A DNA stretch of 64,000 nucleotides from the NCBI GenBank assembly GCA_036937835.1, contig CM072878.1, positions 17,712,501 to 17,776,500 on the forward strand, written 5' to 3'. The stretch is from Pampus argenteus (Eukaryota > Chordata > Actinopteri > Scombriformes > Stromateidae). Every line of letters starts with the position of its first letter. Within the stretch, counting starts at the first letter, position 1. The notes under the pieces were generated by a model. That model was not told the origin of the DNA. It searched no databases and saw nothing but the letters and a program-made list of their open reading frames with translations. Positions 50,423 to 64,000 of this stretch are shown here, in pieces. The position numbers were made by a program, and so were the translations under genes.

Positions 50423-51202
50423 AACACACTACACCGTATTCTTGGAAATGACACAGAGACGTCAAAGCCTGAGTGACATTTCAATTGTGATTGTAAACAC
50501 CGGGGTCTTGATTCAGGAGTCAGTCTTTGTAATGACCTTTATGAATCATCATTTCATGCTTTTATTTTTTGTTTTTTGAGGCGATAATGCAGAGAAACTA
50601 TTCGTTGTATTGTTTTCATAGTGATGATACATGATGAAAGTGACACAGACCTGTTCAGAATGACTCAATTAATCAGAAATCAAACCTTTGACCCATTAAA
50701 TCTCCTGCATTGCTTTATATATTTTAATACGTGGTTCTCAGTACTGAGACCTTATTGTAGTTTATAGTTGTATATGTATGAAGTCAAAACAGCTAAAAAA
50801 ATGTATCATACTATATCTGGTATCTATAACATACAGATATATGTAATATTCAAGCAGTACATGTTGTAGCTGGTCCAGCTGACACTACTTCAAAATAAAA
50901 GGCCTCAATGCAACAATCAGCAGTAACTTTTAAGGTGAAGTTATCACCGCATTCAAATGGGAAAATCCTCAATCAGCAGTAGCAGAAAACAGTACTCTGA
51001 TAAAGTTGCTTTCCTCTGCTACCAGCTGGACATTAGGCCGTAAACATGGTGTCATGCCAGGGTGTCAGAAGCCCTCAGCAGGCTCCCACCTGGCTGCGGC
51101 CCATGTTTGGTTATCTTTATGGTCCTATTTCACCACTTCTGACATGTATGTTAAATTGGAGGTATGCGGGGATGAGATAGAGGCTTTCACCCATGCACAG
51201 TT

Positions 51203-51298
51203 GAAAGTTAGTCCTTATATATAGCTGCAGAATAGCAGTGAGGATACCATATGGTGTCATGCCTTTAAGCCTGTTTGACACTGTTGGCTGTTGCAATG
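51203..51298 (+). repeat. Direct repeat unit A, 3' of the stat5 first exon
   Basis: Shares AAAGTTAGTC, TATATAGCT, AATAGCAG, ATACCATATGG and TCATGCCTT, in the same order and spacing, with unit B at 52397-52480. Not matched to a family I know. Confidence 0.6.
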
Positions 51299-51582
51299 TA
51301 GGAGAATAAAAGTGACATTAAATATGTTAAGAAAAGGTTGTAGGAATACTACAGAGACTCTTTCATGCGCCTGTTGATTCAGTGTCGTTAATAAAACTAC
51401 TTCATTAATTAAAAACAACACACACATATATATGTATATTTATATATATGTATATTTATATGCCCCATATATCCAACCCGTTATTGCAGTTGCTTTGCAG
51501 CGTCTTGCAGCGCTGCAGTTTGTTTACAAAGCGCTGACATCTGAATATTGTTTCGCAACGACCGGAGATCGTTCAACCTCTG

Positions 51583-51587
<5 letters not shown>

Positions 51588-51613
<26 letters not shown>
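51588..51613. repeat. (CA)n microsatellite beside the stat5 first exon donor
   Basis: About 13 units, some 35 nt inside intron 1. Confidence 0.9.
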
Positions 51614-51618
<5 letters not shown>

Positions 51619-51648
51619 AACACAGTGAAACACGTTAAACTGACTTAC

Positions 51649-51765
51649 CTCTGTGGAGCGACTGTGACGCTGTTGTCCTTTATCATAAAATGCAGGGAGA
51701 GGCTGCAGCGACGTAAGCAACCCGCAACAGGAGCCTCTCACTCAGTCACTCAGTCACTCAGTCGT
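51649..51765 (-). other. stat5b: Probable stat5 first exon (non-coding), upstream limit uncertain
   Basis: On the minus strand this stretch ends in a near-perfect donor (CACAGAG then GTAAGTCAG at 51649). The sequence is GC-richer than its surroundings and sits immediately downstream of a promoter-like segment. The next minus-strand exon with an acceptor is the stat5 UTR exon at 28961, so it most simply forms stat5 exon 1 with a 22.7-kb first intron. It could instead start an unrelated non-coding transcript; a spliced cDNA would decide. Confidence 0.5.
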
Positions 51766-51857
51766 CTAGTTTCCAACTGTTCGTTTCACTTCACTGCTCT
51801 CTCTCTCTCTGTCTATCTATATGTCTCTCTCTCTCTGTGTGTGTGTCTAACCATCTG

Positions 51858-51888
<31 letters not shown>

Positions 51889-51930
51889 GACAAACCGCCC
51901 ACTTCCGGCGGTTCTCGCCTGTCTGTGAAG
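51700..51930 (-). promoter_or_regulatory. Probable stat5 promoter region
   Basis: Locally CpG-containing sequence upstream of the putative first exon. It contains CCGCCCACTTCCGGCGG (about 51896-51912), which combines an ETS-type CTTCCGG with flanking GC elements, three tandem copies of an 8-bp CACTCAGT unit (about 51738-51764), and CT-rich tracts at 51798-51890. No TATA box is evident. It lies about 2.2 kb from the inferred 3' end of stat3. Confidence 0.45.
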
Positions 51931-52396
51931 AGCAACACAGTTTCTCTTTTTGTTGTTGTTGTTGTTTGTTTGTTGTTGATTTATGTGCTGGTGATAATTG
52001 ATTTAAAACTAATACTTTAGAATAAAATGATATATTATAGTTGTAGGTTTGGTCTATTTTTAACCTGCTGAAACTTCTTGTTTTATTTTATTTTATTTTA
52101 TTTTTTATTTTATTAATGAATTGATTTCTGTGCCTTTAAAGTCACATACAACATGTTTTAATTTTTAAATGTAATTTTAAATCACTATGTGTGTGTATAC
52201 TATACTAAACACTGATAAATGCATTTATACAAAAAATAAAGAATTAAAAAACAACTATAATGGCCTAAAAAATATTATAGATAATAATAATAATAATAGA
52301 ATTAATAATAATAATAATAATAATAATGTGGTGTAGACTGAAGGATGAAATATATGTTTTTTTTAACCTATAAACTAAATGTATACATTTTCAACA

Positions 52397-52480
52397 GATT
52401 AAAGTTAGTCTTTATATAGCTCCATAATAGCAGCGAATATACCATATGGCCTCATGCCTTAAATTTTAGGCTGTTGCAAA
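52397..52480 (+). repeat. Direct repeat unit B, upstream of the stat5 promoter
   Basis: Same orientation as unit A at 51203-51298, with blocks AAAGTTAGTC, ATACCATATGG, TCATGCCTTAA and GGCTGTTGCAA conserved. The two units bracket the putative stat5 first exon and promoter. Confidence 0.6.
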
Positions 52481-52736
52481 GTATTATTGATAATAACAAT
52501 AATAATAATAAATGCATAAATTCATTATTATAAATACAGCAGATGCTCCCACATTGCTGCAGATTCACTTTTCTCTGACTTGCTGCACATAGTTATGAGC
52601 AGATAGATTAATTAGATTAAATCTAATCTACTGTAGTCTTCAGTGAGTCTTTAATCCAACATTCACTGCTCCAAAAAAATAAAAAAATAAAAAAATAAAA
52701 TAATAAAAATCTGTCCACCTCCATTTGGAGGATAGT

Positions 52737-52751
52737 GACGCCCTCTGGTGC
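52737..52751 (-). promoter_or_regulatory. CTCF-like motif, reverse orientation
   Basis: The minus strand reads GCACCAGAGGGCGTC, matching the CTCF core at most positions (mismatches at the two ends). It sits upstream of the stat5 promoter and is convergent with the site at 13360-13373. Confidence 0.35.
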
Positions 52752-53395
52752 AAAACTGAGTTTAAATCAACTTCAAATACACGCAGACTCAGAACAGACG
52801 GGTTAGTGTGCATAAGATTTCATTATATGATTAAATATTTTATTATATAATTGATTTAGTGTGTCATTAGTTTATTTGGTTTAATGGTCGAACCATTATC
52901 AGTTTGTGGGGTGAGAAAGGCCTTAATGCATCTTTGTTACGTTATTGATCCCATACAGCCACAAACAGTAGAATTATCAATATTTTGGTGGAAAACTATG
53001 AAAATATGAAACTCTGCATGGGACAATATTGTGTGTCTGATCCATACAAAAAGTAGAATTAATATGTTAAAATCTTTAAAATTTCAGGATACTCAAGAGG
53101 CTTCAGGTTTCCACCATCATACATGTTCCTTATAGTCACACGTTTAACACGTTGAAAACAGTCCTAAACTCTGCTTATACTGCACATCACCCAACAAGTT
53201 AAAGCCATGTAATCAATATAAGCAATAAAAAAAAAACATACTTAATCATATTATTGTCACAAATAAACAAAGGAGTAAAGGCTCAGACTTATATGTATCC
53301 AGCCTGAAAAGTCTCCCATCATGCTGCAGAAACAGATCAATTCAGTTTAATTTTACATCCATCATGTCTAAAAGTCATTATTTAACAGCAGCCCC

Positions 53396-53429
<34 letters not shown>

Positions 53430-53837
53430 CACACTGTACGCTGTTCACACTTCATCGATTCTCCAGATTAATTGACTGCAGACCAGAACTGAAAGGTGAC
53501 AATTCCTTCTTCAGACAGCTGAGTCAGCAGCCGCTGACGGTAATAGCGGTACATGTGCACACCCCCTCATCTCTTTAAACCAGGCTGCGTTCACTTCCTC
53601 GCACCGAGACCGAGAGTAAGCAGGCAGCGTAGCACAGAGCAGATACCCAACGATGCAGAAACTGCATGTTTGTCCGATCCCAGCAGAAAACGGGGTTTCC
53701 AGTCAGGAAAGTCCAGAAATCATGTGTTTCATAGATTTCTCATCAGTGTTTTATTATTTTTTTTGTTGGACTGACATTAAAAATAGAAAGTGTAACTTGT
53801 ATATATCATTGTTATGTAATGTAAATATGTTATTCAA

Positions 53838-53846
53838 TTCCCAGAA
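53838..53846. promoter_or_regulatory. STAT (GAS) motif TTCCCAGAA
   Basis: An exact TTCNNNGAA match in the short interval between the stat3 3' end and the stat5 promoter. STAT3 and STAT5 dimers bind this class of site, so auto- or cross-regulation is conceivable. Such a 9-mer with three free bases is expected often by chance; others occur at 10459, 25372 and 41811. Confidence 0.3.
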
Positions 53847-53954
53847 ATGACTTACAGGAGCTTTTCCATCATTTATCATCGTATTCGAGTATGTTTTCAG
53901 TGCCGTTTACTTTTACCTGCTACTGTATAATTTAAAGTTAATAACTGCACCAAC

Positions 53955-54926
53955 ACTTTTAGTGGTAGCTTGTTTTTATTGCCATCTGTCAAATAGTGAA
54001 TAGTTACAGCATATTTTACAGAAACCCTCTTTGACACGACACCACAGAAAAGGATTTTCATGGCAGTCAAAGTGTGGTTTAACTCAACCGTATGAAAAGT
54101 TTAAAAATCAACCGCTACACACTTTACTTTGTACACGGTGTGTTACGAGTGAAATATAGTTCTTTAACATTCATGGTTATTTTGAATAACAAGTCAATCC
54201 TAAAATAAAACTGTTCAGAGAATGATTCACATCACATGTCAAATCATACCAAGTGAATTCAGGCACAAGAAGAAATAATTAGATAGCAAATTAATAAAAA
54301 AAAAAGTGAATTTCACATTTTCACAAACTCTAGTATTTAAGGGGGGAGCGCCACAAATGTTTTACAGTAATCTGTGATAAGAAAAATAACCAGAGTTGCC
54401 TAAAAAGTTTTAGTTTTTATAACACTTGTGGCTTTAATGTGTAAGAAATACATTTTCATAATCATAATAAATGAAACAGAAACAGTTAATGTACATTTTT
54501 TAGAAGCGACGTAGCTTATACAACAACTAATCTCTTTACATTTCCTCATACAAAGAAAAGCACAACACATACATGTATAACAAAGTCAAAAAACGCAAAA
54601 ATACAATGTGTTCAAAAAAATAAATTTTCAGATACTTAAATGTACTGTATGTAAAGACGTATATATATACGAAGAGAGAGAAGTACTGACTGGGAGTAGG
54701 ATGCTGCTTAAAATACAATAGGACGGTATTAACAGTTTAACACACGAAACTACAGGTGGACCGTCGAAACCTAAATGAGCCTTTCTAAAAATCATCAAAG
54801 TGAGACATTTTACACAGAAACAGGAAACAAAAGTACAAATATACAGAGGCAGAAAAAAAAGAAAAAGAGTCTAATATTAAATGGAAATAAAAGTAATCTA
54901 TGAAAGAAAAGAGCTTTAAAATCTCT
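53955..54926 (-). other. stat3: stat3 3' untranslated region (probable extent)
   Basis: This AT-rich stretch follows the stat3 stop codon at 54927-54929. On the minus strand the first canonical AATAAA downstream of the stop is at 53975-53980; an ATTAAA variant lies near 54430. A further AATAAA at 53750-53755 could serve a longer form. No other coding signal was seen. The end point is inferred from the hexamer only. Confidence 0.5.
53975..53980 (-). terminator. Candidate stat3 polyadenylation signal AATAAA
   Basis: A canonical hexamer on the minus strand about 950 nt past the stat3 stop codon; it is the first exact AATAAA I found. Alternatives are the ATTAAA near 54430 and the AATAAA at 53750-53755. 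Confidence 0.45.
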
Positions 54927-62025
<7,099 letters not shown>

Positions 62026-62047
62026 CCTGACATACACCTCCTAAGAC

Positions 62048-64000
62048 CTACACAACAAGAGGAAGTCACATATTGTTAAGTATCAGCCACGCTGCCACAT
62101 GCCTTCACAGAGATAAATGACTAAATGCTTGTTTTTTTTTTTTGTCTGAAAATGAAAGCAGGCTCTTAAGAGTTTGCCTATTCTGCACAATCACTTCCTG
62201 TTCAGCGAAACACTACACCTCTAGCAAGAAATATGAACGACATGTCAGCTGTTATCTCCCTAAGCACATAAGAGTTAATGATCTTTGGTTGAGGTCTTGC
62301 CCCAGATTTGTTCCCTTGAAACAGTTCATTTGCCTTTAAAACCAGTTGTTACCATTTCCAAAGGAGCAAAATGCAACTTGACCAACAACTACTCTTATTA
62401 ATCCTTACTCAGCTGCTTGCAGGGATCTCTGTTGTCCATCAGATCCACATGGCAGGTCCTGTTAGCCCTCTCATCTTACCAATAGCAGTCTGCACTGTTT
62501 CCCAGAGGGCTTTTCACTGTACACTAACAAAAACCAGACACTGAGACAATCCAACAGAAAGTTTCCCCTTCAGCATCCATATTAAATGACTGGAGCTTGT
62601 ATTTAAGCATCTTACATAACATAATAGTATTAGTCCATCATGAAAAGCCTGAGTAGTGAGTTATTCATTGACACAATATTACACATTACTGTGCTGCATA
62701 GTGCAGAATTTAGATATAAGTGCAGACATTAACCAAAACTTCAATCCTTGTGAGCGATGAGTCAGAAATGTTCTCAACAAGAAACTACACTTTGTTTTCC
62801 GTTTTCAGGAGAAAATGATATTTTTCTTGCTCATACAAAGAACAGATAGCAAAGACACTGCTGTTTCCACTAAATTTGCATTCGGTCCATGTTTCTGCAT
62901 CACTCACATTATACCAATTACCAATCATACCTCCTCCTCATTATTAGTGCCACCTATGTTAGACATCTTTAAATGTCCACTGTATAAGATTATAAAGGTG
63001 TATCAGCTGCTAACTCAATTAAGGGTCCCATCTTATCAATGACTTGATTAAGGGCAAACTGAAACATAAATATATCTGCTTATTATTATTATTATTATTA
63101 TTATCACTAATATCGAAAGACACACCTCAAACGTGACAGTTTTCATATGACCAACTTCCCTCTTACACAGACGATATGAAAACGATGCATCTGCATGATC
63201 AATGGGGCACGTTAAAAACAAAAGTAGTTTTTCCAACTTTCAAGACCTCTTTGAGTTTGTAATTTCATACACACGTGTCAGATGGTCGACATATGTCACA
63301 GATCCTGGTCACAGATGTGTATTTTTTTCAAACTGACTGTTGGTCAAATAACTAATCACACTAATCACCCCTTGAAAGACTCTCACATTTCACTAATATT
63401 GATCACAGTGCGTTTGCCTAACCGAGCCTTTTGTGTCGTTTGCTGTTTCTAATGTTGAGTAGAAAACAATAGAACAAAGTGTGATTCCTCAAATCATGTC
63501 TGATATTCCAGGAAGGACTTCCTTTAACGAAGAAAGACAGCGGTAACCCCATCAAAGTTCATTTCATACCTGTAAACACAGGTGACAGCCATGCTTTGAC
63601 TATAATAAATAAATAAATAAACAAACAAGATCACAATACTGTCAATAATGTAGTAGCCATCTGGTACATTACAATATATTACAATTACTTCAGAGCAGTA
63701 CTGGTTGCATTAGACATGAAATAACAACCTCTGCCATACATCTTAAAATTAAGATATATAATATTTAGTATCTATAAGATGATTAAATTAAAGGTTTAAA
63801 TCTCAGGTGTCAAACATGTTGGCCTGCAGCTGGAGGTGGAGATGGGCGGGACAATTAAAGGCAAACACCTGGATTTTACAGCATCCAAATAAAAGTATCC
63901 CAGTAACATGTTATCCTGTATGCTCAGTCCTGTTTGACGCCATTATTAAATCACAAGAGCAATATAAAAAAATAATAAGTGAAACACAGTTTATTAACAT
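62048..64000 (-). other. stat3 first intron or upstream sequence, no coding content seen
   Basis: The exon with the stat3 start codon has a clear acceptor at its upstream edge (62048-62049), so at least one non-coding exon lies further upstream. I could not identify it with confidence. A donor-like TTACAG followed by GTATGA near 63570 is one weak candidate. The stretch otherwise holds AT-rich sequence and short repeats such as ATT near 63083-63105 and an AAAT run near 63606-63622. Confidence 0.5.

Larger units (their letters stand above)
28962..51648 (-). other. Probable stat5 intron 1 (22.7 kb), no recognised gene inside
   Basis: A long stretch with no recognisable protein. It holds many microsatellites, several degenerate teleost interspersed repeats, a G-rich block (41221-41285), and two isolated exon-like segments: 37437-37495 on the plus strand and 38609-38767 on the minus strand. 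Open frames here (up to 182 codons at 50031-50579) run through CA repeats and match nothing I know. Confidence 0.45.
51931..53954. other. stat3-stat5 intergenic interval
   Basis: About 2 kb between the inferred stat3 3' end and the inferred stat5 promoter. It is AT-rich with TTTTA (about 52080-52112) and AAT (about 52278-52326) repeats, a CA repeat (about 53400-53426), one copy of a direct repeat (52397-52480), a CTCF-like motif (52737-52751), a perfect STAT-type site (53838-53846) and a MARE/AP-1-like site (53518-53529). No coding sequence was seen. Confidence 0.5.

Noticed and set aside
50031..50579. 182-codon open frame on the plus strand, the longest outside stat3
   Set aside because: It runs through a CA microsatellite (His-Thr repeats), has no recognisable domain and no splice or promoter context; a chance frame is more likely.

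Overview
This window comes from a vertebrate nuclear genome, almost certainly a ray-finned (teleost, probably percomorph) fish. The evidence is short exons in compact introns, abundant CA/TA/GA microsatellites, and several interspersed repeats typical of percomorph genomes. No bacterial, viral or organellar features were seen. The window is dominated by two STAT transcription factor genes, both on the minus strand, which I rebuilt exon by exon.

Right part (about 54-64 kb): stat3. All 23 coding exons lie between 62,025 and 54,927 and give 784 residues with every splice phase consistent. The 5' UTR start lies beyond, or is unidentified in, 62.05-64 kb. The 3' UTR probably ends near 53.96 kb.

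Middle (13.7-51.8 kb): one stat5 gene, closest to mammalian STAT5B. It has 18 coding exons (26,155 to 15,692; 786 residues), a short non-coding exon at 28,895-28,961, and a probable first exon and promoter near 51.65-51.9 kb. That leaves a first intron of about 22.7 kb and puts the stat5 promoter about 2.2 kb behind the end of stat3. The 3' UTR runs to about 13.7 kb. Both proteins show the complete STAT layout: N-domain, coiled coil, DNA-binding domain, linker, SH2 and a tyrosine-bearing tail. They act in JAK-STAT signalling: receptor-bound kinases phosphorylate the tail tyrosine, SH2 domains dimerise, and dimers bind TTCNNNGAA sites in the nucleus.

Left part (0-13.7 kb): a CpG-rich promoter and first exon of an unrecognised minus-strand gene at 7.6-8.3 kb, with two weak candidate downstream exons, and a weak candidate terminal exon of a plus-strand gene near 2.0-2.2 kb. 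The rest is intergenic sequence with microsatellites and repeat relics.

There is no convincing new biological system. The best second-look items concern RNA processing: three consecutive stat3 introns that are multiples of three and stop-free; a phase-neutral 60-nt stat3 exon absent from mammals with a G-run beside its donor; a stat5 exon squeezed between two TA tracts; a stat5 donor formed by a microsatellite; and a probable GC-AG intron in stat3.
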